From Raineyella sp. W15-4 (GTDB lineage: Bacteria > Actinomycetota > Actinomycetes > Propionibacteriales > Propionibacteriaceae): a DNA stretch of 64,000 nt. The notes under the pieces are model-generated. The model was not told the DNA's origin. It was given only the letters and a program-made list of their open reading frames with translations, and ran no database searches. Position 1 is the first letter of the stretch. Each line of letters starts with the position of its first letter. Shown here piece by piece: positions 8,218-16,652 of the stretch. The stretch is from positions 1,736,001 to 1,800,000 of the forward strand of contig NZ_CP137079.1 in assembly GCF_033170155.1 (NCBI RefSeq), read 5' to 3'. The translations under genes and the position numbers were made by a program.

Positions 8218-9362
8218 CGGGCTCTCCGTCGGGACAGCAGCGTGGCCACCGACGCCGCGACCACCGCGTACACGCTCAACTGCGCCAGTGGGAGCGCGAG
8301 CTCGGCGAACCCGGCGCCCTTGAGGAAGACCCCGTGCGAGATGGTCACCATGTAGCGGGCCGGGAACAGGTAGCTGACGGCACGCAGCCACCCGGGGACG
8401 GAGCTGAGCGGGAAGGCGAATCCGGACAACAGGAAGGACGGCAGGAAGGCAATCACCAACGCCAGGATGTTCGCGGTCTCCAACGAGGGGCTCACCGCCG
8501 AGACGATCAGCCCCAGCGCCAGACAGGCGAGGATGAAGACCGTCGAGGCAAGGACGAAGACCGGCACGCTGCCACGGAACGGCACCCCGAACACGCCCAG
8601 GCCGAGGGCGACGATCACGCCCAGGTCGACGAAGGCGAGCAGGGTCCAGGGCAGCATCTTGCCGATCGTCAGCTCCGCGGGGCGCAGCGGACTGACCTGC
8701 ATCTGCTCGCGGGTGTGCAGGTCGCGTTCCCGGACCAGGCTCGTCGCCGTCTGCTGGACGGTCACGATCATGATGATGACGACCACCAGCCCGGGGATGA
8801 GGAACAACGAGGAGCGCCGTTCCGGGTTGTACCAGGTCCGCATCCGCGGCTCCAACATGCCGGCGGAGGCGGTCGCGGCACCACCCCCCTGACGGTCGGT
8901 CCAGGTCGCCGCGAGCCGGGCCCCGTACTGCACGTTCAGTGCCGTGGCGTACGCCTTGCCCACCGCGGCGGCCTGGGTGTCGGCGCCGTCGACGAGAACG
9001 GCCACCCTGCCCTGGCCGCCCTCCGCGAGGGTCCGGCCGAATCCGGGTGGAACGACGACCGCGACCCGGATCCGGTTCTGCCGGAAGAGCTCGTCGATCT
9101 GGTCGAGGCCGGAGACGGTGCCGCGGACGTCGAAGAAATCCGACGAACTGTAGGCGGTCAGATATGCGCGGCTGGCCGCGGACTGGTCCTGATCCAGGAC
9201 AACGGTCGGTACGTGGTCCACATCGAAGCTGATGGCGTAGGCGAAGAGGAGGAGCTCGAGCACCGGCAGCAGGAGGACGACCCCCAGGGCCCTCGGATCG
9301 CGGACCAGGTGCCGGAACTCCTTGGCGGTGATGGCGCCGATCCGGGCCAGTGACCGCCTCAT
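8214..9362 (-). CDS. ABC-2 type permease (YbhS-like)
   Basis: A 382-residue membrane protein of the same fold as its downstream neighbour: helix at about residues 26-46, an extracytoplasmic domain to about residue 175, then helices around a conserved VRERDLHTREQMQVSPLRPAELTIGK cytoplasmic segment and a final pair of helices. The ATG at 9362 overlaps the TGA of the upstream ATPase gene (ATGA), indicating translational coupling. The two permeases are clearly related but divergent, as in the E. coli YbhS/YbhR pair. Confidence 0.88.
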   Translation of the reverse strand: MRRSLARIGAITAKEFRHLVRDPRALGVVLLLPVLELLLFAYAISFDVDHVPTVVLDQDQSAASRAYLTAYSSSDFFDVRGTVSGLDQIDELFRQNRIRVAVVVPPGFGRTLAEGGQGRVAVLVDGADTQAAAVGKAYATALNVQYGARLAATWTDRQGGGAATASAGMLEPRMRTWYNPERRSSLFLIPGLVVVIIMIVTVQQTATSLVRERDLHTREQMQVSPLRPAELTIGKMLPWTLLAFVDLGVIVALGLGVFGVPFRGSVPVFVLASTVFILACLALGLIVSAVSPSLETANILALVIAFLPSFLLSGFAFPLSSVPGWLRAVSYLFPARYMVTISHGVFLKGAGFAELALPLAQLSVYAVVAASVATLLSRRRAR

Positions 9363-10309
9363 CGCGACACCGCGGGGTGAGGGCGTGGCGACTCCGCCAA
9401 GAAGGCGAAGGCCGCCTCCATGTCGGGACGTACGGTCCTGACCTCGTCGACGGTCAGTCCCAGCGCGCGGAGCCGACCCGCGAGGTCGGCCGCCGGGTCG
9501 GCCGCCTCCCGGGGTGCCAGCAGCACCCGTGCCACCTCCCCCTGCAGGTGCGCCGACAGCACGTCCGGCTGGCCGGTCAGCGCGGCGACCACGTCGCGGG
9601 GCGCGGGGGCCGCCACCTCACAGAGGGTCCCGGGCACGAGGTCCTTGATCTCGTCGGGCGTGCCCGTGGTGGCGAGCCGGCCGCCGGTCATGAAGGCCAC
9701 GTCCGTGCACCGCTCCGCCTCGTCCATGTACGGGGTGGCGACGAGCACGGTCGTGCCGCCGCGATGCAGGTCGGAGAGGATCCGCCAGAACTCGCGGCGG
9801 GACACCGGGTCGACGCCGGTCGTGGGCTCGTCGAGTAGGAGGAGGGCCGGCGCGTGCATCAGCGTCGAGGCCAGCATGCACTTCTGTTTCATTCCCCCGG
9901 AGAGCTTTCCGAAGGCGCGGCCGGCGAACTCCGTCATGCCCATGCGGGCGAGGAGCCGGTCGCCCCGCTCCCTGCGCTGACGTGACCCGACCCCCCGGAG
10001 GGAGGCGAAGAAGTCGAGGTTCTCCCGGACACTGAGGTCGGGGTACATGCACGTCTGCTGCGACATGTAGCCGATATGCGGCGTGACGGCGGCCGGGCGA
10101 CGTACGACGGAGGCTCCGCAGACAGTGGCGTCACCGTCGTCCGGGGCGAGCACGGTCGCCAGCAGCCGGATCAGCGTCGACTTGCCCGCGCCGTCGGGAC
10201 CGAGCAGGCCGAACACCGCGCCGGCGGGGATGTCCAGATCCACGCCGTCCACCGCGACGACAGGCCCGAATCGCCGGGTCAGGCCCCGGGCCCGGATGGA
10301 GCCCGTCAT
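9359..10309 (-). CDS. ABC-2 exporter ATPase with non-canonical H-loop (first ATPase of the operon)
   Basis: A 316-residue nucleotide-binding protein. Walker A is GPDGAGKS, the signature LSGGMKQK, and Walker B LLLLDEPTTGVD, so it binds ATP, but the switch position reads VATPYMDEA: proline where the catalytic histidine is normally found. The partner at 6123-7085 has the histidine but a variant signature. That complementary degeneracy is typical of asymmetric ABC ATPase pairs such as the two halves of YbhF. The start ATG 10309 overlaps the stop of the HlyD gene (ATGA). Confidence 0.88.
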   Translation of the reverse strand: MTGSIRARGLTRRFGPVVAVDGVDLDIPAGAVFGLLGPDGAGKSTLIRLLATVLAPDDGDATVCGASVVRRPAAVTPHIGYMSQQTCMYPDLSVRENLDFFASLRGVGSRQRRERGDRLLARMGMTEFAGRAFGKLSGGMKQKCMLASTLMHAPALLLLDEPTTGVDPVSRREFWRILSDLHRGGTTVLVATPYMDEAERCTDVAFMTGGRLATTGTPDEIKDLVPGTLCEVAAPAPRDVVAALTGQPDVLSAHLQGEVARVLLAPREAADPAADLAGRLRALGLTVDEVRTVRPDMEAAFAFLAESPRPHPAVSR

Positions 10310-11094
10310 CGCAGCGCCACGTCCACGGGCAGGCCCGCCGTGAGTGCGCCGGAGGTGTCGTCGATCCGGACCCGCACCTGGTAGACCAAGGTGACCCGCT
10401 GGTCCTTGGTCACGACGTTGTTGGGGCTGAACTCCGGGTCGGAGGCGATGCTGGTGACCGTGCCCGTCCGGACGAGGGTGTCGATGTCCGAGGTGACCGC
10501 CACCTGCTGGCCGACATGGGCCTCCCCCAGTCTCGGCTCGGGCAGGTACACCCGCACGAACGGATCGGTGGTGTCCACCAGCGTGACGAGCGTCCGCCCC
10601 GGCGCGGCGGCCTGGCCGGCGTTCGTCGCGACCACGGAGACGGTCCCGGCGTGGGGTGCGGTCACGGTGGCGTTGTCGCGTTGCGTCCGGGCGAGGGAGA
10701 CGGCGGCCTCCGCCTGCTTCTGCCGGGCGCGGGCCGCGGCCAGATCGGCGGCAGACGCGTTGTCGCGCTCCGCCTGCTGGACCGCGGCCTTCGCGGCGGT
10801 CAGCCCGGCATCGGCCTGGTCGACCTGCAGGCCGAGGGCCGTGTCGTCGAGGCGGACGAGGACGTCCCCGGCCCTGACGGTGTCACCCTCGGTCACCGCC
10901 ACCTCCGCGACCCGTGCCGAGGTGAGTGCCGACACCTGATAGCTCGTCGACTCGACGATGCCCGTCAGCGCGGTGGTGCCACTGCTGGCCCCGGTGCGGG
11001 CCTGCCACCAGAACCAGCCGCCGACGCCGGCCGCGACGAGGACGAGGACCACCACCGGGATGAGGGCCTTCGGAGGGCGTTTCGAGGGGGACAT
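10306..11094 (-). CDS. HlyD/YbhG-type membrane-fusion adaptor
   Basis: A 262-residue adaptor with a single N-terminal membrane helix (LIPVVVLVLVAAGVGGWFWW), a split biotinyl-lipoyl domain (GDTVRAGDVLVRLDDT and VTAPHAGTVSVVATNAGQAA), an alpha-helical hairpin between them (about residues 75-130) and a beta-barrel domain. Adaptors of this family link ABC-2 or MacB-type exporters to the outside; in a one-membrane actinomycete the role is probably to receive substrate at the cell surface. It is translationally coupled to the ATPase gene and starts 3 bases after the lipoprotein adaptor gene. Confidence 0.88.
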   Translation of the reverse strand: MSPSKRPPKALIPVVVLVLVAAGVGGWFWWQARTGASSGTTALTGIVESTSYQVSALTSARVAEVAVTEGDTVRAGDVLVRLDDTALGLQVDQADAGLTAAKAAVQQAERDNASAADLAAARARQKQAEAAVSLARTQRDNATVTAPHAGTVSVVATNAGQAAAPGRTLVTLVDTTDPFVRVYLPEPRLGEAHVGQQVAVTSDIDTLVRTGTVTSIASDPEFSPNNVVTKDQRVTLVYQVRVRIDDTSGALTAGLPVDVALR

Positions 11095-11097
11095 GGG

Positions 11098-12303
11098 TCA
11101 CCGGTCCTTCGGGCTGGAGGGACAACTGTCGAGGGTGAGATCGAGCGGTGCTCCGGGCGGCAGGGCGTCGCCGTCGACGGACAGCCGGACCGGGACCGCC
11201 CGGGTGAGGTGCACGTCGCTCCCGGCGTACGACGTCTCGGGATACTCGGCCCGGGCGCCGATCGCCGTCACCGTGGCGTGTCGGTTCCCGGGCAGCCAGT
11301 CCGCGCTGACCGTGGCGCCGGTGCCGACGCAGAGCCCCGCAGCGCCTGCCGGGGGGACCCAGGTGGTGACGGTGCTCTGCCCGTCCGGTCGAACGGCCAC
11401 CAGGGTCGCGCCCGCCGCCACCACGTCGCCGGCCGCGACCGAGGTGGTGACGACGCCGGCGACCGGTGAGGTGATGGTCGTCCGACCGGCCTGCTCCTCG
11501 GTGAGACGAACGGCGACATCGCTGCCGTCGGCGGCCAGCCGGGCCAGCTCGGCGGCATCGCCCAGCTGACGGATCGCGTCGGTGAGGGTGGCGTCGGCGC
11601 TGTCGAGGCGGCTTCGGGCGCTGCGCGCGTTGGCGAGACCGGTGTCGACGGCGGTCAGAGCGGTGGCGAGTTGGCGGACCAGCGCCGCGGGGGTTGCCCC
11701 CGACGCGACCGGTCCGGCGGACGGGGCCGAGGCCGCGGCGGGCGCGGAGCGGGTGGCGTCGGTCCGGCCGGCCGCCGCCGTGCGTGCCCGGTCGAGCTGG
11801 GCCGCGAGCCGATCGCGGGTGGCGGTCAGGTCGGCGATCGCCGCGTCGACCTCGGCGCGGTTGGCCCGGAGGTCGGATCGTCTGCTGCGGGCGTCGTTCC
11901 CCCGCGCCACCAGGGCGTCCGCCTGCGCTCGGGCGACGTCCGCGTCGGCCCGTGCCGCGGCCACCGCAGCCACCGCGGCGCGGTCGTCCAGGCGGACGAC
12001 GACGTCGCCGGCGGCCACCTGGTCCCCCGTTCGTGCGGAGCTCTCGACCCTGACGTACGTCGTCTCCGCAGTTGCGGCCGACGGGACGGGCACCGCTGGT
12101 GTCCCGGAGGGCAGTGCGGCGGAGGGCGATGCGGTGGGAGCGAATCCGGCGTCGGTGTTGACCGCCGGCACGGGCAACTGGGGGGCGACGAGGAGAACCG
12201 GCTGGTCCAGGACGGTCCCCGCGAGCGTGGCCGGCGCCGGTGTGCAGGCCGTCAGCGCGACCGGGACGAGCCCCAGCGCGGCACCGACGGTCCATCTCCT
12301 CAT
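11098..12303 (-). CDS. Lipoprotein HlyD-like adaptor with long helical hairpin
   Basis: A 401-residue predicted lipoprotein: signal peptide with lipobox ALTAC, lipidated Cys20. It carries both halves of a lipoyl domain (GDQVAAGDVVVRLDD near 95 and ITSPVAGVVTTSVAAGDVV near 290) separated by about 190 residues rich in Ala, Arg and Asp that should form an elongated coiled-coil hairpin, longer than in the neighbouring HlyD protein. The C-terminus is a beta-barrel-like region. Two different adaptors in one ABC operon is unusual. It is the second gene of the operon after tetR, 119 bases downstream of it. Confidence 0.8.
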   Translation of the reverse strand: MRRWTVGAALGLVPVALTACTPAPATLAGTVLDQPVLLVAPQLPVPAVNTDAGFAPTASPSAALPSGTPAVPVPSAATAETTYVRVESSARTGDQVAAGDVVVRLDDRAAVAAVAAARADADVARAQADALVARGNDARSRRSDLRANRAEVDAAIADLTATRDRLAAQLDRARTAAAGRTDATRSAPAAASAPSAGPVASGATPAALVRQLATALTAVDTGLANARSARSRLDSADATLTDAIRQLGDAAELARLAADGSDVAVRLTEEQAGRTTITSPVAGVVTTSVAAGDVVAAGATLVAVRPDGQSTVTTWVPPAGAAGLCVGTGATVSADWLPGNRHATVTAIGARAEYPETSYAGSDVHLTRAVPVRLSVDGDALPPGAPLDLTLDSCPSSPKDR

Positions 12304-12340
12304 GGGGCCACCCTGCTCGTGGTCGGGACACTCGGCAACC

Positions 12341-12354
12341 GGTGATGAATTACC
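12341..12354. promoter_or_regulatory. Imperfect palindrome between tetR and the exporter genes
   Basis: GGTGATGAATTACC is an inverted repeat with one mismatch in six base pairs, in the 119-base gap between the tetR stop and the first exporter gene, and it is AT-richer than its surroundings. It could be an operator for the adjacent TetR protein; this is inference. Confidence 0.25.
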
Positions 12355-12422
12355 GTCGGGTGATGGTCCTCACCCCCGCGGCCGCAGGGCTCGACGAAAC
12401 GTCGCTGTCGGATCCCGGACTG

Positions 12423-13094
12423 TCACGGACCGGACGGGGCGCCGCGTGGTCGCCCTGATGACATCCCGTGGCCCGTCGGCAGCTCGCCCAGCAGGAGGTG
12501 GTCCAGGATCGGCCCGTAGACGGCGACGACAGTCTCCCGCGGCATCGAGGCGAGAGGCTCGAGCCGGGCCAGGTAACGGACCTGCGCCAGGCCGGAGACC
12601 TGTGCCTCCACCAGGCCGGTACGGAGCTCTGCCTCCCGCCGGGACATCCCGAGTTCGAGCTGGACAGCATCCGTGATCGGGCCCTTCATGAAGCCCAGGA
12701 GGGCCGGCACCAGTTCGACCCGGTGGCGTACGGCCTCGATCATCGCCTCCCCCCACGGTGAGTCCCAGGCCTGCAGGGCGGTGCTGACCAGCCGGGTCCC
12801 GATCTGCTGGCGACCTGCACCGGCGACCTTTCGGATCACCGGGGCGGGGTCGAAGGCGAGCTGCGCCGTCGCCAGGAACAGCGCCCGCTTGTCCGCGAAG
12901 TAGTGGTGGACCAGTGCGGCGTCGACCTCGGCCTTCCGGGCGACCGCGCGCAGGGAGGTGGCGTCGTAGCCGAGCCCACAGAACAGTCCGTACGCCGCGG
13001 TGACGATCTCCTGGCGTGTGTCCGGCTTCCCGGGGCGTCGGCCGAGCCGGCGCGCCGGTGCAACCGGGGCCGGTGCGGGGCTCGGGACATGCAC
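12423..13094 (-). CDS. TetR-family transcriptional regulator
   Basis: A 223-residue regulator. The N-terminal helix-turn-helix (residues about 24-70: RQEIVTAAYGLFCGLGYDAT, then SLRAVARKAEVDAALVHHYF, then ADKRALF) is a classic TetR DNA-binding domain; the C-terminal ligand-binding domain is all-helical and of the TetR_C_17-like type. It is the first gene ahead of the ABC exporter operon on the same strand, so it most likely represses these genes and responds to an exported compound, as CecR does for ybhGFSR in E. coli. The start is GTG 13094, preceded six bases upstream by TAAGGT. Confidence 0.9.
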   Translation of the reverse strand: MHVPSPAPAPVAPARRLGRRPGKPDTRQEIVTAAYGLFCGLGYDATSLRAVARKAEVDAALVHHYFADKRALFLATAQLAFDPAPVIRKVAGAGRQQIGTRLVSTALQAWDSPWGEAMIEAVRHRVELVPALLGFMKGPITDAVQLELGMSRREAELRTGLVEAQVSGLAQVRYLARLEPLASMPRETVVAVYGPILDHLLLGELPTGHGMSSGRPRGAPSGP

Positions 13095-13100
13095 GCCTCA

Positions 13101-13106
13101 ACCTTA
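13101..13106 (-). promoter_or_regulatory. -10 element of tetR (leaderless arrangement)
   Basis: TAAGGT on the minus strand lies exactly 6 bases before the GTG start at 13094. The same TAAGGTTGAGGC block precedes lpd at 54561. Confidence 0.5.
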
Positions 13107-13131
13107 TGTCCGGGCGCGGCAGACTGGGAGT

Positions 13132-13632
13132 ATGACCACGCGAGATCGTGACGCCTCGGGGCGGCCGGTGAACGCCCGCCCACGGGACGCGTTGGGCCGG
13201 CCCCGGGCGCGGGGGCTGGAGGATGTCGCGGAGCGGGTGCCGCAGCATTCGCGCACCCCTGACGAGGTCCTCGCCGAGGCGCAGGACTACTTCGACCGGG
13301 AGCTGCCGTTCCAGGCGCACGAGATCCTGGAGGACCGGTGGAAGGCGGCCGAGCCGCAGTGGCGGGATCTGTGGCAGGGGCTCGCCCAGCTCGCCGTCGC
13401 CCTCACCCATCAGCGCCGCGGGAACCTCCGGGGCGCGACGGCGGTGTCCGTCCGGGCCGCGGAACGCCTGGCGGCGTACACATCGGCCGCCCCGGCCGGC
13501 CCGTCCGCCTCGACGGGACCGTACGGGATGGGGCCGTACGGGATCGACCTCGCCGGTCTCACGGCATGGTGCCGGCACCTCGCGGCCGACCCGGGTGGTG
13601 AGGTGCCGGTCCCCGTGCTGCGGCGGGTGTGA
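13132..13632 (+). CDS. DUF309 domain protein
   Basis: A 166-residue protein containing the DUF309 helical domain at about residues 43-108: the conserved ALAEAQDYFDRELPFQAHEILE-like segment (H and E of the AHEILE motif near residue 62) and WKAAEPQWRDLWQGLAQLAV. Function is unknown. ATG 13132 is selected because upstream in-frame codons overlap the tetR promoter. It has a Gly/Tyr/Pro-rich linker at residues 117-135 (GPYGMGPYG). It diverges from tetR by 37 bases. Confidence 0.8.
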   Translation: MTTRDRDASGRPVNARPRDALGRPRARGLEDVAERVPQHSRTPDEVLAEAQDYFDRELPFQAHEILEDRWKAAEPQWRDLWQGLAQLAVALTHQRRGNLRGATAVSVRAAERLAAYTSAAPAGPSASTGPYGMGPYGIDLAGLTAWCRHLAADPGGEVPVPVLRRV

Positions 13633-13633
13633 C

Positions 13634-14686
13634 TCAGGCCGTCATCACCACCTTGAGCGCCTTGGTCTGAGCCGCGTGACCGAAGGCGTCGTACGCCTCG
13701 TCGATCTGGTCGAGGGTGAAGTGGTGGGTCGCCAGCCGGTCGACCGGCAGCTTGCCCTCGGCGATCATCTTCAGCAGCATCTCGCCGGTCACCGTGTTGA
13801 CCAGGCCCATCGAGATCCGGATGTTGTCGATCCACCGGTCGTTGATCGGCAGCTCGACCGGCTTGCCGTGCACGCCGACATTGGCCAGGGCGCCGCCGGG
13901 GCGGACCACCGCCAGTGCGTCGACGAAGGTCTCGGTCAGGCCGACGGCCTCGATCGCCACGTCCACGCCCAGCCGGTCCGCGGTGAGGGCCCGCACCCGG
14001 TCCTCCCAGTCCGGTGTCGAGGAGTTCACCGTGTGGGTGGCGCCGAAGACGTTCTTGGCCTGGGCCAGCCGGTTGTCGTCCAGGTCGACGGCGATCACCC
14101 GGGAGGCGCCGTGCAGGCCGGCGGTCATGATCGCTGCCAGCCCGACCGGGCCGGCGCCGATCACGGCGACCACGTCGCCGGGCCTGACCCCGCCGTCCCG
14201 GACGCCGATCTCGTAGCCGGTGGGCACGATGTCGGAGACGAAGAGTCCCTGCTCGGCGGTGACGCCCTCCGGGAGGTGGTAGAGGCTGGTGTCCGCGTAC
14301 GGGATGCGGACGTACTCGGCCTGGGTGCCGTTGATCAGGTGGCCGAGGATCCAGCCGATCCCGCCGACGGTCTGGCAGTGGCTCGGCAGGCCCTTGCGGC
14401 AGTAGCTGCAGGTCCCGCAGCTCGTGATGCACGAGATGATGACGCGGTCGCCGACCGCGAAGTGGCCGACTGCGGGACCGACCTCGGTGATGATGCCGAC
14501 GCCCTCGTGGCCCAGGATGCGTCCGTCGGTCACCGCCGGCACGTCACCCTTCATGATGTGCAGGTCGGTGCCACAGATCGTGGTGGTCTCGACCTTGACG
14601 ATGCAGTCCGACGGCTCCTGGATGGTGGGATCCGGCACGTCCTCCCACGCCTTCCGGCCCGGCCCGTGGTACACCAGTGCTTTCAT
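13634..14686 (-). CDS. Zinc-dependent alcohol dehydrogenase (MDR family)
   Basis: A 350-residue medium-chain dehydrogenase. The catalytic zinc ligands are visible (Cys38 in TTICGTDLH and the GHEGVG histidine-glutamate near residue 60), as are the four structural-zinc cysteines in CITSCGTCSYCRKGLPSHC and the NAD(P)-binding Rossmann motif GAGPVGLA near residue 177, followed by the acidic residue of DLDDNRL that favours NAD. It most resembles the formaldehyde/secondary alcohol dehydrogenase-like subgroup. The substrate is not deducible. It is convergent with the DUF309 gene, the stops being one base apart. Confidence 0.88.
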   Translation of the reverse strand: MKALVYHGPGRKAWEDVPDPTIQEPSDCIVKVETTTICGTDLHIMKGDVPAVTDGRILGHEGVGIITEVGPAVGHFAVGDRVIISCITSCGTCSYCRKGLPSHCQTVGGIGWILGHLINGTQAEYVRIPYADTSLYHLPEGVTAEQGLFVSDIVPTGYEIGVRDGGVRPGDVVAVIGAGPVGLAAIMTAGLHGASRVIAVDLDDNRLAQAKNVFGATHTVNSSTPDWEDRVRALTADRLGVDVAIEAVGLTETFVDALAVVRPGGALANVGVHGKPVELPINDRWIDNIRISMGLVNTVTGEMLLKMIAEGKLPVDRLATHHFTLDQIDEAYDAFGHAAQTKALKVVMTA

Positions 14687-14857
14687 TGTCCCGCTCCTTT
14701 GCGAGATGCCGACGCCGGCGCCGAACCGCCGGCGGTGAGGTCACTCCACGTCGGGACCAGGATACCCCAGGGGGTGTTCAGGTGGACGTTGTCATGATCC
14801 TCATCACAAGCGTATCCGCGGCGCACCGGGCCGGAGGCCCACTTCGCCCCGGTGCTG

Positions 14858-16555
14858 CTACTTGCCCTGACGCTTCTGGATCGCCGCCCACTCGTCACGC
14901 AGTCCGACCGTCCGGTGGAAGAGCATCGGCGTCCGCGGATCGTGGGCGAAATAGCCCAGCCGCTCGAACTGCACCACCTCACCGGGCGCGGTCCGCTCGA
15001 GCGCGGCCTCGACCTTGCAGCCGGTCAGCACCTCACGCGAGTCGGCGTTCAGGTCGTCCAGCGGCTCCCCGGTCGCCGCGCCGGGAGCCTCGGCGGAGAA
15101 CAACCGGTCGTAGAGCACCGCGGTCGCGTCCACCGCGTGTGCCGCCGACACCCAGTGCATCGTCGACTTCACCTTGCGGCCGTCCGGGGCGGTGCCGCCG
15201 CGGGTCTGCGGATCGTAGGTGCAGTGCACCTCGACCACGGTGCCGTCGGCGTCCTTCACCACGTCGGTGGCGGTGACGAAGTAGGCGCCGCGGAGCCGGA
15301 CCTCGCGGCCGGGGGAGAGCCGGAAGTACTTCGGCGGCGGCACCTCGGCGAAGTCCTCCCGCTCGATGTAGAGCTCGCCGGTGAAGGCCACCTCGCGGGT
15401 GCCGTCGGTCTCGTCCTCCGGGTTGTTGACGACCGAGAAGTGTTCGACGACGGGAGTGCCGTCGGGAGCAGTCGGCCAGTTGGTGATCACCAGCCGGAGC
15501 GGGCGGGTCACCGCCATCCGGCGCTGTGCGGTGCGGTTGAGCTCACGGCGGACGAACGACTCCAGCAGCTCGATGCTCGGCCGGCTGTTGGTCCGGTTCA
15601 CCCCGACATAGCGGCAGAAGTCGCGGATCGCCGCGGCCGGGTAGCCGCGTCGGCGCAGCCCGCTGAGGGTGGGCATCCGCGGGTCGTCCCAGCCGTCGAC
15701 CAGGCCGTCGTGCACCAACTTCGCGAGCCGGCGCTTCGAGGTGACGGTGTGGGTCAGTTCCAGCCGGGCGAACTCCAGCTGCCGCGGCTGGTCCCCCGGC
15801 AGCGGCAGGTGCTCGAGGAACCAGTTGTACAGCGGGCGGTGGGACTCGAACTCCAGCGTGCACAGCGAGTGGGTGACCCCCTCGATCGCGTCGCTCTGGC
15901 CGTGCGCCCAGTCGTACGTCGGGTAGAGGCACCATGCGTCCCCGGTGCGGTGGTGGTGGCCCCGGCGGATCCGGTACATCACCGGGTCGCGCAGCTGCAT
16001 GTTCTCGTGCTGCATGTCGATCTTGGCCCGCAGCACCCGCGACCCGTCCGGGTACTCCCCGGCGCGCATCGCCCGCAGTTTGCGGAGGTTCTCCTCCGGC
16101 GGGGTGTCCCGGAACGGGCTCTCCACGCCCGGGTGGCCGTAGCCGCCGCGCTGGGCGGAGATGGTCTCGCTGTCCTGTTCGTCGACGTACGCCAGGCCCT
16201 GCTCGACCAGCAGCTCCGCCCAGGCGTACAGCTGCTCGAAGTAGTCGGAGGCGTAGACGATCTCCTCGGGGGTGTAGCCGAGCCAGCGGATGTCGTCGAT
16301 GATCGACGCGACGTACTCCTCGTCCTCGGTCTCCGGGTTGGTGTCGTCGAAGCGGAGCTTACAGGTGCCGCCGAAGTCCTCGGCGACGCCGAAATCGACC
16401 GTGATCGCCTTGGCGTGGCCGATGTGGAGGTAGCCGTTGGGCTCCGGGGGAAAGCGGGTCTGCACCCGGCCGCCGTACGTCCCCTGCTCGTTGTCGCGAC
16501 GCACCGCATCGCGGACGAAATCGCTGCTGGGGAAGGCGGTCTCGGGGGAGGTCAT
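14858..16555 (-). CDS. glnS: Glutaminyl-tRNA synthetase
   Basis: A 565-residue class I synthetase that charges tRNA-Gln directly. It shows the ERxxPEPNGYLHIGHAK-type active-site block (RFPPEPNGYLHIGHAK near residue 36), a KMSKS-equivalent VTSKRRL, and the two C-terminal anticodon-binding beta-barrels specific to GlnRS. ATG 16555 is preferred over a start eleven codons upstream because a TATTTT -10 element lies 7 bases before it. Many actinobacteria lack GlnRS and use GatCAB transamidation, so its presence is noteworthy. No other translation gene is adjacent. Confidence 0.95.
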   Translation of the reverse strand: MTSPETAFPSSDFVRDAVRRDNEQGTYGGRVQTRFPPEPNGYLHIGHAKAITVDFGVAEDFGGTCKLRFDDTNPETEDEEYVASIIDDIRWLGYTPEEIVYASDYFEQLYAWAELLVEQGLAYVDEQDSETISAQRGGYGHPGVESPFRDTPPEENLRKLRAMRAGEYPDGSRVLRAKIDMQHENMQLRDPVMYRIRRGHHHRTGDAWCLYPTYDWAHGQSDAIEGVTHSLCTLEFESHRPLYNWFLEHLPLPGDQPRQLEFARLELTHTVTSKRRLAKLVHDGLVDGWDDPRMPTLSGLRRRGYPAAAIRDFCRYVGVNRTNSRPSIELLESFVRRELNRTAQRRMAVTRPLRLVITNWPTAPDGTPVVEHFSVVNNPEDETDGTREVAFTGELYIEREDFAEVPPPKYFRLSPGREVRLRGAYFVTATDVVKDADGTVVEVHCTYDPQTRGGTAPDGRKVKSTMHWVSAAHAVDATAVLYDRLFSAEAPGAATGEPLDDLNADSREVLTGCKVEAALERTAPGEVVQFERLGYFAHDPRTPMLFHRTVGLRDEWAAIQKRQGK

Positions 16556-16562
16556 GGCCGTC

Positions 16563-16568
16563 AAAATA
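16563..16568 (-). promoter_or_regulatory. -10 element of glnS (leaderless arrangement)
   Basis: TATTTT on the minus strand, 7 bases before the glnS ATG at 16555. It is one of the very few AT-rich spots in the region and there is no ribosome-binding site, so a leaderless transcript is likely. Confidence 0.5.
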
Positions 16569-16652
16569 CCATGGCGCCCTGCCGGCACCCGGTCCCATGG
16601 GGGCTTCCCGGGGCCGGCCGGACGGTTCTCTGCCGGAGCGGCCGAGGCGGCG

